From assembly GCF_027579695.1 (NCBI RefSeq), contig NC_083569.1:73687649-73751648 (forward strand): a stretch of 64,000 nucleotides of DNA, given 5' to 3'. Below, in pieces: positions 53,623-64,000 of the stretch (its first letter is position 1; the number at the start of each line of letters is the position of its first letter). A model generated the notes under the pieces. That model made no database searches. It was not told the DNA's origin and was given only the letters and a program-made list of their open reading frames with translations. The position numbers were made by a program, and so were the translations under genes. This DNA is from Neoarius graeffei (Eukaryota; Chordata; Actinopteri; Siluriformes; Ariidae).

Positions 53623-54640
53623 CACAGAATGGTATAGGAATTCAGTGCTAGTCACTAATTATTGCTCATCAGTAGTGGAGTTTATGACTGTAGACCATTT
53701 TATTTACCACGGGAATCCACTTCCATAATAGGAGTTTACATTCCCTCTGGCGCATATGCTAAGGAAGTACTCCGTCTTGTATGGTGCTATCAGCAAACTG
53801 CAGAATGTACACCCAGATGGATTGTTTATTCTTGCTAGAGATTTCAACCATGTGACTCTCAGGTCACTACTCCCTAAATTCCATCAGCATGTGAACTTTG
53901 CAATGAGAGGGGCGAATGCGCTGGGTCTTGTTTACACAAACATTCGTGGTGCGTACTGGGTGGAGCCCCACCCCTACCTCAGTGACTCAGACCACATCTC
54001 TGTCATGCTAATTCCAGCATACAGACTGCTCGTCAGATGCTCCAAGCCAGGTAAAAACCTGGCCTGAAGGAACTGACTGAGTCATGTTTAGGAAGGCTGC
54101 AACCAATGGCAGCTGCACCAACTTGGAGTGCATAGCATCAGTGACCAGCTACATCAACAAGTCTGTTGATGTTACTTTCTTTAAGATCACCACTCCCCTC
54201 AACCAGAAGCTGTAGATTACTGCAGAGGTGTGCACACTACTGAGGACCCAAGATGCTGCCTTCAGAACAGGTGACAGGGTGGCCCTAAGAGTAGCGAGGA
54301 CCAAACTCTCTCAAGCCATCAGAGCAGCAAAGCACACGTGGAGAATCCACAGCTACTTTCATGACAGAGGTGAGACACAGCGTATGTAGCAGGGCATCCA
54401 GGCCATCATGAACAGGACAACACCTGCCTGTGATAATGATTCCTCCCTTTCAGATGCACTGAACAGCAGCTATGCATGGTTTGAGGTGCAGAACAGCGTG
54501 GCAATGAGGAAGACCACTCTTCCTCCCAATGATCAGGTGCTTTATCTGACCATAGCTGATGTGATGGGAAAACTCTATGCAGAGTTGACCTACGGAAGGC
54601 TGCTGGACCAGATAACATCCCTGGTAAAGTGCTCAGAGGA
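53190..54640 (+). mobile_element. L2/Rex1-like LINE, 5' part
   Basis: Plus-strand frames match the endonuclease half of a CR1/L2-group LINE: SVCSLDNKLDYILLQ, DCCIFCFHED, then LARDFNHVTLRSLLPKFHQH, LGLVYTNIRGAYW and LSDSDHISVMLIPAYRLLVR, ending in the start of the reverse transcriptase (PGKVLRGC). It is broken by several frameshifts and a (TG)n(AG)n microsatellite. Cut off by a Tc1 fragment at about 54640. Confidence 0.75.
53552..53622 (+). repeat. (TG)n(AG)n microsatellite
   Basis: About 22 TG repeats followed by about 13 AG repeats. It lies inside the LINE remnant. Confidence 0.95.
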
Positions 54641-55235
54641 TGTGTCGACCTTTTACTGGCAGTAAAACAGCCCCAGAGCATGATGTTACCAGCACCAGGC
54701 TTAATAGTTGGTACAGTCCTCCTCTTTACCTCTGGTCATTGTGGCCAAACAACTCAATCTTTGTCTCATCTGACCATAAAAATTTCCTCCAAAAGGCTTT
54801 TTCCTTGTCCATGTGGTCACCTGCAAACTTTAGGTGAGCTTGGTGTTGATTTTGGATCAGGAGCTTCTTTCTTGGACAGCAGCCTCTCAGTCCATGGCGA
54901 TGTAAAACTTGCTTGACTACAGACAGTAACACTGGTTTTCCAGCAGCTTCCAGTTCTTGGCAGATCTGTTCTTTGGTGGTATCTGGGTTGTTCCTTACAT
55001 CCGAACACATTTCCTTTCAGCTGAGGGTGACAGTTTGGATACTCTTCAAGCAAAGTGGCTACGCCTCCCAATAACTTGAACTTCAATGCAATTATTTGAA
55101 CTGATGATCTTGGAATCTGCAGTTGTTTAAAAATGGCTCCGGGAGACATTCCGGAGTTGTGTAAATCCATGATCCTCTTTCTCAGATCTGCACGGAGCTC
55201 CTTGGATTTTGCCTTTGTACTGTGTGTTGGTCAAT
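54641..55235 (-). mobile_element. Tc1-like transposase fragment
   Basis: The minus strand encodes the N-terminal helix-turn-helix (MDLHNSGMSPGAIFKQLQIP), then HGLRGCCPRKK and the first catalytic block FLWSDETKIELFGHNDQR, then MLWGCFTAS. Terminal repeats and the C-terminal catalytic residues are missing. Frames shift several times. It belongs to a different Tc1 lineage from the one at 369-1272. Confidence 0.82.
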
Positions 55236-55267
55236 TCAGTGAGTGCTGAGATTTTTGTTCACCTTTT

Positions 55268-55605
55268 TTTTATCCTCTGCTGGCCGAAAAGCCCGAAGGG
55301 GGATTATGTTGTGGCGATGTCCGTCCATCCATCTGTCCGTCCGTCCCGGGAAGGGTACTCACCTTCTGAAGTCAACTCCTCTCACAATTTTTGGAGGAAT
55401 TTCACGAAACTTGACAGGATTCTTTGTTATATGTCGGAAATACGCATATTGCAATTTCATTCAATTCAGTTGCATTTTACCAAAGTTATGGCACTTGATT
55501 ACCAAACTTGTACTTTGACAATTTCATGAGGGTGTATTAAGCACTTATAGCATAGATATAATTGCCAGCAGGGGATATTGTGCTCTCAGAGCACTCTTGT
55601 TTAAA
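55268..55605. mobile_element. Possible miniature element
   Basis: TATCCTCTGCTGGC near 55270 and its near-complement GCCAGCAGGGGATA near 55565 form short inverted ends around a 300-bp AT-rich interior with CCGTCC repeats. It is a frequent kind of fish dispersed repeat; the class is uncertain. Confidence 0.5.
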
Positions 55606-56382
55606 CTTGTTTTAAGTTCAAAAAGTCTAAAATAAATGAAAACTTGTGCACCAAATTCTTGGAGTTTTTTTTTCTAGTAGATGTGTGTTTTTGTATAATC
55701 ATTCTGCCCCAGAAAAAGAACAGTTCAAGAAAAGATTTAAAGCCCACTATTGTCATGGCATTAATGTCTGTGTAAACGTCTGAGCCCAACTTTATGTAAA
55801 TCTGTTGTATTTGTGTGTAGTTCAAATTTATACTAAACGTATGTATCCATCAGTTGAAGTTATAGATTATCTCATAGCAGTTTATCTAGGCAGGAAACGG
55901 GCAAGGCCTACATCAAGTTGGCTGTCAATTGTATGGATAAACATTACTGTAGAAACATTTTGTCTGAGTTGTAAAAATGATAAAGCTCATCATAAACCCT
56001 CACCTTTTTTACCTAGAGAAAACCTTTTATAAATATTTTCTAATTATGGCCTGTTGGTTAAGACATGGCACTATGTGACAGCAGGAAAAGGAAATTTGCT
56101 TGTGTTTAGGGCACAGAGCAAGATTCTATTTATAACTTGGTGGTGTGATTTGTATTGAGGTACTGTATGCTTTGCAGAAACAAAATGAGTGAAACATTCG
56201 GTCTTTTTGTTTGGTTTGTAGCCGGATTTTTATGTTCATGTTCTTTTCATGTAAAGGTTTTATCGTGGTGCTTCAAGTACAAAGACCCATGTTGTTGCAC
56301 TTGTGTACCACTGAATGCCACAGTTTGTTACCACTACTTGTGATGAATATAAAACAATTGTGCCCAAATCTCTGGAACTGTT
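55606..56382. other. Intergenic, no gene seen
   Basis: AT-rich sequence with no convincing exon or repeat that I can name. Confidence 0.45.
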
Positions 56383-56389
56383 GTTGTTG

Positions 56390-56430
<41 letters not shown>

Positions 56431-56583
56431 AGATTGGTGTATTGCCCAGTTTATATCTGATTTACTCAATAAATATTCATACAGACGAAATTCAGCTAAG
56501 AACTGAATCTTGCAAAAACATGCATTAGCTTTGTCACGGTTGGGTTGTTTGTTTGTTTGTTTGTTTGTTTGTTTGTTTGTTTG
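56383..56583. repeat. Microsatellites (TTG)n(TTA)n and (GTTT)n
   Basis: (TTG)n then (TTA)n at 56383-56428, and about ten GTTT units at 56545-56583. Poly-leucine, poly-asparagine and similar frames here are artefacts of the repeats. Confidence 0.95.
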
Positions 56584-56975
56584 TCTCCAGTCAGGCATGT
56601 AGGTGATTCTGTCCCCTGTACTTTTTTCTTTAAATAAATTGGATATTTTTAATAAATTTGTTATTTAGGGCCGAGTGTGAATGGTGACCCAGTCACTCAC
56701 AGTACTGCTTTTGGTATATGCACATAGTGGTGCGGATGTACTTCTGGTAAAATTTCAGCCAGCTAAATAATTTCCCCTATCCATTCTCTTGCTATGATTT
56801 TATTTTTTATTTTTTGATCAAGTGGTGACAGTGTCTAAGAAAAAGAAGTTTCAGTGGAGAGAATGGTTCAGCTAAACACTGCCGTGTGCCTTTGTGTCAA
56901 GCTTTCAGTATGTACTTGACATTGCAAGGAAAAACAAAAACATTGCAAAGAACAAGAACAACATTGGTTTGGCAA
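56584..56975. other. Intergenic, no gene seen
   Basis: No gene is supported. I looked here for a 3' LTR of the neighbouring copia-like element and found no convincing match to its 5' LTR candidate. Confidence 0.45.
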
Positions 56976-59900
56976 TTACCCAAACAGGAACCTAGACAAG
57001 GTAAGAAGCTTCCCTTTTGTAGCTGGTTTTGTCATTAGGTCAGCAACCATTTGGTCTGTTGGGCAATACTCCAAAAACACTTCACCACCATTGTTTACAG
57101 TTGATCTTACAAAATGGTATTTGATATCAATGTGTTTACATCTCTGTCGACTAACAGGATTCTTTGCCAATGCAATTGTCCCTTAATTATCTTCATAAAT
57201 TACAGGTACACCATAATGACAATCAAGATGTTTAAGCATTTGAGACAAGTACTGTACAAACATTCTTGTGTAGTGGCAGCTAATGCCATGTACTCAGCCT
57301 CACAAATTGACAGTGCTACAGTTGGCTGCTTTTTGGTCTTCCAAGAAATCAGAGGACCATTCTTACATAGGCTACCACCATAACCAGATGTACTACGTCG
57401 GTCAGTTGCATCACCTGCCCAATCTGCATCACTGTAAGCCACCAACTGTAACCCATCATCACATTTCCTGTAACACAGCATCTTATCAATCGTGCCTTTC
57501 AAATATTTCAGTACATGTTTTACAGTTGTCCACTGCTCTTCTGTTGGCTTACTGAAATATTGTGAAAGTTTGCTTACAACATAACTCAGATCCGGTCTAG
57601 TGCATGAACTAAGATAGATTAGGCTACCCACTGCCTCTCTGTATTTCCTGGGGTCACTCATCTTTTCATCACCATCAGTGTAATTCAGCTTTGACACACA
57701 AGGTGTTGACCTGGGTTTACAGTCTTACATGTCAAACCTTTCCAGGGGTTTACCAACATAACTCTGCTATGACATAGTCACAACCCCATCACACTGGTCA
57801 AACGTGATACCCAGAAAATTCTTCAGTCTGCCCAAATCTTTCATCTGGAATTTTTCAGTAAGCATTTCTTTGACAGTTTTCATTGCTCTCTCATCACTGG
57901 CAGCAATAACCAAGTCATCAACCTATATCAATATTATCACTTTCTCATATTCTGTTTCCCTCTTGTAAACACAATAATCAGCTGGGTTTTGTTCAAAGTT
58001 GTTTTCACAAAGATAGTCATGTAACATTCTGTTCCAGTTTCATCCTGATTGCTTTAACCCATACAATGATTTCTCCAGTTTACACACCATTTTCTCATTT
58101 GTCTGAGTTTTTACGTCATAGCCTTCTGGCTGTTCCATGTAAATTTCATAGTTAATCGGTGCATGTAGGTAGGCAGTTTTAACATCCATCTGATGGAGGA
58201 TCAAATCCTCCTGAGCAGCCTTCTGCATTAACACTCTCACACTAGTAAGGTTAACAGTAGGAGAAAAGGTTTCTCCATAATCTACACCCATCTCTTGACT
58301 GTACCCCTTGGCAACATACCGGGCCTTGTACTTGTCAGATCCATCAGCATTAATTTTGATAGCATACACCCATCTACCCCCCACTGGAATAATCATCAGT
58401 AAAGGAAAGTGCGTACCTATACCCATCTCTGGACACTGGATCAATGGGACCGGCTAAGTCAGTGTGTACCAACTCCAAAGCTGACTTGGCCCTCACATCA
58501 GGCTTCCTGTTCCTGCTCTGAGTGAATTTACCCTGAACACACACTTCACATTGCATAGACTTGGGTGTTTCACCCTTGATTGTCATACCATCAACAACAC
58601 TCTGTAACTTCTGAACATCATTAAAGTTGCAGTGTCCCAAAATCTCATGCCACGTCTTAATGTCATGGCAACTCATACATTGATCATCACAGTCATTGTT
58701 CACAGGCACAGTAGGCAAATAGAGCAATCTGTTATGTTCATGAATGAGAAAACGTGTACCGTCTTTGTACTGCAGGATGTTGTCACCCTCCTTGAAGATC
58801 ACTGTTGCCCCACTGGAAGTTGCAGCTCTCACAGAGAAAATATCTTGGGGATAGGAAGGAATGTACAGTGCCTGCTTCAATGTAGCACTGATGTGCCTTC
58901 CTCTGCTGTCAACCAGACACACTTCAGCTTCTCCTCTTCGCTCTGCGACCCCCTTACACCGTGTGCCACGTGCCCTCTCTGGCCACAACGGTAGCATTCA
59001 ATATTGCCACTCTCAGTGCTCTGCACCCTTGCACCCACTGAACAACTGGGCTTCTTTGGATGCGACTGGGCCCCCATCACATTGTCGTCAGCTGCAGCTG
59101 TGCGCATCCCTTCTGTGTTCTCATAGCTTTGAGTCACGAAAATGGAGGATGGCTTGAAAGATTCTGGCAGCCCCTTCAGAACCATGGCAACTAATAGTCC
59201 ATCACTCAAGACCTCTCCAGCATTCCTCAGTGCAGTGATTGAGGTCTCTGCACGTATGACATAATCAGTCACACTCTCAGTACTCAACTTTTGCAGAGAA
59301 GTAAGTTCTGTGTACAGACTGACAATGCGGGGCTTACCCTTGCCAGCATAATAGTCTCTCAGGATTTGAAATGCTCCGCGCCCATCATCTGCAGCCTCTC
59401 GCATGACCAGGGACAAACTTTTGTCATCTAGAAACTGGATCAGCTCAGCATATGCTTCAGCATTCTTTGTAGCATCTTCAGCCAGTGCTGCTTCATTCGC
59501 ACCCTCAGCAGGCTCATGCAAAATTGTGTCCTTCAACTTCTGCAACTGCAGATGGCCCAAAAACTTTGTCTCCCACAGTTCGTAGTTCTTTTCATCTCCG
59601 TCAAACACCAGACGAGACCAACGAGAACTTGTCCTTTCACTCATTGTACAAATCTTGAGACAACTTCAAACAAGCATAAACTTCAGCGCAGTACAGCGCA
59701 TTCTGGGCCCATAACCTGTTACAAACTGAACTACTAGCTGGCAACAAAAAGGAAAATGAACAGGCACCAACACAGGTTTGGGTGAAAATGAGCAGAATCT
59801 GTTTATTAGTCACAGGTGAGGCTTAAATGCAGTCACATGACCTGGCCTCAATTAGGATTGTTAATTGAGAGCACACAGGTAGTTAAGGCACTTAACGAGC

Positions 59901-59994
59901 ATCAATTAACAGTTTCAGTAAAGGGTGATTATGTATTTCTACCAAACAAGCAAAGTAAGTGGAGGTCTATTCTTATTTATTTTTTATCCTGACA
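56976..59994 (-). mobile_element. Ty1/copia-like LTR retrotransposon (fossil)
   Basis: Minus-strand parts in copia order: gag with a CCHC zinc knuckle (about 58970-59644), pre-integrase and integrase core (about 58400-58900), reverse transcriptase (about 58040-58400) and RNase H (about 56976-57690). Integrase before reverse transcriptase marks it as copia. The likely 5' LTR is 59717-59994 (TG..CA ends). Next to it GGTTATGGGCCCAG on the minus strand is complementary to the initiator tRNA-Met anticodon arm, the half-tRNA primer that copia elements use. No 3' LTR was found. It is broken: an internal segment is missing and there are several interruptions. It resembles animal GalEa/Hydra-type copias (tentative). 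Moderately old. Confidence 0.85.
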
Positions 59995-60080
59995 CCCTGT
60001 CAGTTGCTGGACTCTTACGAGGCTGTCTGCGTCCATCATGAGCACACTTGATCTAGCTGCTCTGTCTGTCACAGCTTCAC
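59995..60080. other. Flank between copia-like LTR and SINE
   Basis: Short unassigned sequence. The five bases after the LTR are CCCTG; no matching duplication was found on the other side. Confidence 0.4.
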
Positions 60081-60300
60081 CAGACAAACAACCATTCACA
60101 ACTCTGGGCAGTTTAGAGTAGCCAGTTCACCTACCTTCCTGTCTTTGGACTGTGTGTGGGGGGGAACCAGAGCACCTGGAGGAAACCCATGTAGACACTG
60201 GAAGAATATGCAAACTCTACACAGAAGGGCCCCTCGTCCACTGATGGGTTCAAACCCGGAACCTTCTTGCTGTGATGTGACAGTGCTAAGTGGAGGCCTA
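60081..60300 (-). mobile_element. Old SINE fragment
   Basis: Minus strand; diverged SINE with the CTTTGGACTG and AACCTTCTTGCTGTGA blocks. Head and tail are degraded, so it is older than the other copies. Confidence 0.7.
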
Positions 60301-61065
60301 GTGGTGGCTGTATTTCCTTTGTTCTTGTTAACTGTTCAGGGAGGCTCAAAAAGTCCACACAGAGATCTTGGTGCTAAAAGTAAAACTAATAGAGCACTCT
60401 CTCGCCATCTACTGGTCGAAGTGTAAAGTAGGTTAATTATAATCGCCTATTCACTTGGTGGGTAATAATGAAGTGTGATTACATTATTGTGCATTTTTTT
60501 GGGACAAAGGTTTTAATGAGCTGAATTCATTAAGCTGTTTTTCTATATAAATGTCCTGCTTTGTTGATGTGTTTCTCTGGTGATGGAGAGGTGAGCAGTG
60601 GCAGCACCAGCAGAGAAATACAAAGTAACTGGCACTTCAGGATGTTCAAATTAAAGCAATGTTAATATTTAGTTTTGTACCTATATGTTCACACACACAT
60701 TAAAAAATACTGAGATATGGATGCTTTGATATCTTCATAAGGCTCAGTAAAAATGAGTAAACATCATATAGTACATTGCATTTTTATGTGTGGTACAGGA
60801 ACTGTACGCTGTGAATCTTTGTAAAGAGCTCAGTGTGTAATCTGTTTCAGATCCCTTTTGAATCACTGCTCTGTCATCTGTTTCCATACAATACATGAGG
60901 GGAAAAACCCTGTACTGTTTCCCAGACATGAAGACGTCATCATACATTAAGTTGAGTCAAGATTTGAGTAACTTCATCCAAGGATCACTACTTGAAATTA
61001 TAAAATAAAATCAACTCTCATCATAATAATTACAATATAATATATAATTTATTATATATAGCCAA
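60301..61065. other. Intergenic, no gene seen
   Basis: AT-rich; no gene, no clear repeat. Confidence 0.45.
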
Positions 61066-61200
61066 ATATGAGGGTAAGTCAAAAAGTTCTAAGACAAATG
61101 AAAAAAAAATATTTTTTTTTATTTATGAAAATAACAAAGCTATTTCTCTACATACCCTCCATTTAAGTCTAAACATGCACATAGAGAGAATCGTTCGATT
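61066..61200. mobile_element. Mariner-like end fragment
   Basis: GAGGGTAAGTCAAAAAGTTC resembles the terminal repeat of mariner elements. Only about 130 bp are present before the poly-C tract; no transposase. Confidence 0.4.
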
Positions 61201-61228
61201 CCCCCCCCCCCCCCCCCCCCCCCCCCCC
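61201..61228 (+). repeat. Poly-C run
   Basis: 28 C residues in a row where the other copies of the element have CCCCCC followed by (CA)n. It may be a sequencing-difficult or poorly assembled spot. Confidence 0.95.
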
Positions 61229-61599
61229 GGGACACACACGCCCCTCAAGATTTATTTATTTGTTCATGTCCGATGAATATACATTGATTCACATTTAAAT
61301 TTACAATATCAAATCCAGACTAATCAAAAAAGAAAAGTAGACTAAGTGAGGACGAGTTAGAAAAACGGGTTCATTTCTCCTATGTTTATGTTTACACGTT
61401 TTGTTCAGACTGCTTTACACCCCAATCCAGTGGGTGGCGGTAATGCCCCCATTAGACCCCTTTCACTGACGTCACCCGAAACCGGAAGTAAAGAAACCCT
61501 GCGCCATATTGGAAGACCAACAAACTCGTGATTAGGGGGAAATAACGGCAGCGTGCCGTATGTGAACCCACGAGGCACTTGGTTTATCATAAACCTACA

Positions 61600-61789
61600 A
61601 TGGTAAACTTTTGTGCTGTGTTAGGGTTCTAACAAAGCTGATGGGAAAGGTGAAAAGAAGTCTTTCTACAGAATACCAGCTGTGATTGAGACACAAGCAA
61701 ACCAAGGAGCTTTCTGCCGGGAGACAGAGAGAGGATTTAGCTGCTTTATGCAGAGCGGATCTGAATACTTCAAGTCTATTTTGTTACTG
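61600..61789 (+). pseudogene. THAP-like first exon relic (third copy)
   Basis: Same start (MVNFCAVLGF then stop) and the same shifted blocks SFYRIPAVI and RRQREDLAAL as the copies at 25345 and 28398, ending at CTG|GTAAGTC. The shared defects show common descent after the exon decayed. TGACGTCA and YY1-like motifs are upstream at 61460-61510. Confidence 0.6.
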
Positions 61790-62204
61790 GTAAGTCGCTA
61801 GGCTAGAGTGTTGTAGAACATTTTTTAAAAATGTTTACTGAATAAAAACATCCTTAATTTTATCAAATATACTCTACTCTATATTTCATTTCTTCTTTTG
61901 TTTTAATTTTCCTCCCTCCATCCCTCTTTGGATTTTAAATATAGTTTTTCCCCATGTCCAAATAATTCAAATATATATAAATAAAAACAGATAAGTAGTA
62001 AATTAAAAATAAATTATGAAATTAAAAAATCCATTCTCCCTTGCCCCGAGTCTTATCATATGGGTCAAACCCATCAATCACAGCCAGTTTCTCCACATAC
62101 AGTGCCCTTTCTGCAGCTGGTAATGTACTCACATAACCAGAATTATCAGCCATCGTGTCACTTTACTCTCGCTCGTACTTTGTTTTATATTGTGAGTGCA
62201 TGTA

Positions 62205-62378
62205 CTTGGTCTTCCAATATGGCGCCTAACAAAATCTCGCGGTACGGTGACGTCACGCGGTAGCCCTGGATAGAAGAGAAAATGGGGGAAAAAAGAAGAT
62301 AAAGACAGAAAACGCAAGAAACCTGCTGCTACTTTGTCTCAAAATATTGGCGCCATGTTCCAAAAAAGGGCCAAAATG
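62205..62378 (+). promoter_or_regulatory. Second promoter-like block with exon-like frame
   Basis: CCAATATGGCGCC (YY1-like), TCTCGCGGTACGGTGACGTC (TCTCGCG element next to a CRE) and then a short frame KDRKRKKPAATLSQNIGAMF with QKRAKM before GGTAAGG, a splice donor. This looks like the promoter and first coding exon of a basic nuclear protein gene or transposase. There is no ATG in frame that I trust. Confidence 0.4.
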
Positions 62379-62954
62379 GGTAAGGTGCTGAGTGCAGGAC
62401 TTTGTTTTTCTTTTGTTTACAACAGTAGTGGTAGATCGATCTGTCAGAGTGATCAGTGGGGGTGGGGGGTAGCGTCAGCCCGTCCGTCAGTCTGTGTGTC
62501 AGTGACACGCACACACAGAGATGAGTTAGGTGGCTCGATGGCTAGGTACTAGTAGCGTCGGACCTGGGGCTGCTTTTATTTTTTTTCAGCTTGGGAAATC
62601 GGAGCTGTGGTGTGGTGTGAAGACAGTAAAATGCGAGACTTTAAGAGCACATGTTTTTCAGTCGTCATGGTAACATGGCATCATGGTAACATGATGCCCT
62701 GTCAGTGGTTTGGCATTTGGATCAGAGTGAAAAGAAACGTGTGCACTAGCTGAAAAATGAAAATGTTCAGACCAGTGTGTGTGAAAACACCCACTGTTGC
62801 TGCATTTGGGCAATTTTAAATTAATTGTCCTTATAGGGCTGTACGATATTATTTCAATCTCAGGATTACTTGAAACATTTATCTCAATTAGAAATTATTG
62901 TTGTTTTTTATGCTAAAGCATGGGCAGATCAGGAGTGTTCTGATGCCATAAACA

Positions 62955-63470
62955 ACAACTGAAGTGAGCAACAGAGACAGACAACAACAGACAGACAGAG
63001 GAGGGGAGAGCAACAAGACAGACAGACAGTGAAGGAGAGCAACAGAGACAGACAATTAAGAAGAGCAACAACAGACAGACAGAGGAGGGGAGAGCAACAA
63101 CAGACAGACAATGAAGGAGAGCAACAGAGCAGATAATGAAGAAGAGCAACAACAGACAGACAGAGGAGGGGAGAGCAACAACAGACAGACAATGAAGGAG
63201 AGCAACAACAGACAGACAAAGGAGAGCAACAACAGACAGACAGGAGGGGAGAGCAACAACAAAGACAGACAATGAAGGAGAGCAACAACAGAGACAGACA
63301 ATGAAGGAGAGCAAAAACAGACAGACAGAGGAGGGGAGAGCAACAACAGAGACAGACAATGAAGGAGAGCAAAAACAGACAGACAATAAAGGAGAGCAAC
63401 AGAGACAGGCAATGGAAAAGAGAAACAACAGACAACTGAGGTGAGCAACAGAGACAGACAATGAAGTCAC
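62955..63470 (+). repeat. Purine-rich minisatellite
   Basis: Irregular tandem units built from GACAGACA, GAGGAGGGGAGAGCAACAA and ATGAAGGAGAGCAACA. One strand is almost free of pyrimidines other than C. Leucine/cysteine-rich frames on the minus strand are translations of the repeat, not genes. Confidence 0.9.
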
Positions 63471-63657
63471 AGCACAGTTGTAGGAAGATAACAATAATAA
63501 GTTAGACAACAGAGAACTTATAACGAATAAAAAAATGTCTAAATTAGAAGATTTGAAGTGTGCTTGTGTATTTGGGGGGTACGGGAGTAGGGGGCCAGAT
63601 GAAGTCCACTTTTGGGGAAAAAAGATCCCCCCCCTCCACAATGCTGGCTACGGGCCT

Positions 63658-64000
63658 GCTATAATACTTTTTTTTTTTTAGCAAAAAAAAAAGGTCCACA
63701 TTCTATTTTAGTCACTAAAGTTAAAAATCAGTCAAATGAAGTAGATAATATTTTGATGTCAGTTTGACAGCCTTCGTGAGGATTATCCTTATAATGTTGA
63801 GCTGTCATCAGTTTACTTTATGTTCGTTGTGTGCAGTGATTAAGTAAAGCTGCCACAATATTTTACACGAACAGGTGGTGTTTTTTTTGTAATCATTTCA
63901 TGTCCTTATTTAATGTGTTGAGAAAACCGAGTGAAGGTTCAGGCTCTCTGTCTTGTGGAGAATCGCTCCCTACGGTTGTACTCTAGAGCACTATGTAGTA
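63658..64000 (+). other. U2-downstream-like spacer at window end
   Basis: 63826-63970 (TTGTGTGCAGTGATTAAGTA, AAAGCTGCC, CAGGCTCTCTGTCTTGTGGA) is a diverged version of 39390-39530, the spacer between U2-2 and U1-5. It suggests another snRNA unit near or beyond the right end. Confidence 0.5.

Larger units (their letters stand above)
61190..63657. mobile_element. hAT-like element with THAP exon, third copy
   Basis: From TCGTTCGATTCCCC the sequence matches the element at 27832-29753: the GTCCGATGAATATACATTGA block, THAP relic and flanks. It then has an extra ~1.7 kb (61822-63535), flanked by AAAAATGT on both sides, before resuming at TCTAAATTAGAAGATTTGAA and ending GCTACGGGCCTG. The 5' terminus is missing. 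The extra segment holds a second promoter-like region, a short exon-like frame and a minisatellite. Confidence 0.6.

Noticed and set aside
56211-56598. Frames rich in poly-Leu, poly-Tyr and poly-Asn
   Set aside because: They arise from (TTG)n, (TTA)n and (GTTT)n microsatellites.
62955-63470. CRISPR-like array
   Set aside because: Units vary in length and there are no unique spacers; this is a eukaryotic minisatellite.
62913-63641. 242-codon leucine/cysteine-rich frame that looks like a membrane protein
   Set aside because: It translates the purine-rich minisatellite; three frames give similar peptides, so there is no real gene.

Overview
This window looks like teleost fish DNA, possibly from a catfish or a relative (low confidence). 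The evidence is tRNA-derived fish SINEs, Tc1 elements, hAT/Harbinger miniature elements, L2/Rex1-like and APE-type LINEs, a copia-like LTR element, no operon structure, and vertebrate snRNA genes with PSE and 3' box signals. There is almost no ordinary protein-coding host sequence. The genes most likely to work are small nuclear RNA genes of the spliceosome: five U1 and two U2 copies.

The dominant structure is a very large inverted repeat. The left arm runs from about 6551 to 27243 and the right arm from about 27929 to 47807, around a 685-bp spacer. In each arm the U1, U2 and U1 genes all point outward from the centre. A fifth U1 (4054-4216) lies outside the left arm in a diverged copy of the same U1 unit. 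The arms differ by well-delimited insertions. Left only: a 1.73-kb piece coding for a PIN/FEN1-like nuclease protein, and nested Harbinger-type miniature elements. Right only: a 1.78-kb solo LTR and an extra SINE. So the arms are not a simple copy of one molecule, although a misjoin of two haplotypes is not excluded. Inner parts of the arms are almost identical; outer parts differ more.

Layout: 1-1272 dispersed repeat and Tc1 remnant; 1273-4238 a U1 gene whose upstream region is split by a composite transposon carrying a SINE and a hAT element; 4239-6550 spacer plus relics of a fish multi-copy gene family; 6551-27243 left arm; 27244-27928 spacer; 27929-47807 right arm; 47914-51276 a full-length LINE with an intact 1057-residue ORF and a 12-bp target duplication; 51399-52579 probable exons of an unrecognised host gene on the minus strand; 53190-55605 LINE, Tc1 and miniature-element remnants; 56976-59994 a broken copia-like fossil; 60081-63657 a SINE relic, a mariner-like end and a third copy of the hAT-like element whose other copies sit at the palindrome centre; 63820-64000 sequence like the spacer downstream of U2, which hints that the snRNA array continues to the right.

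The most interesting points are the palindromic U1/U2 array, a compensatory base-pair change (G15A with C119T) in helix H of one U1 copy, a 10-bp internal duplication in one U2 copy, a hAT-like element carrying a THAP-like first exon with a promoter-like region, and the shared 3' tail of the intact LINE and the SINE family.
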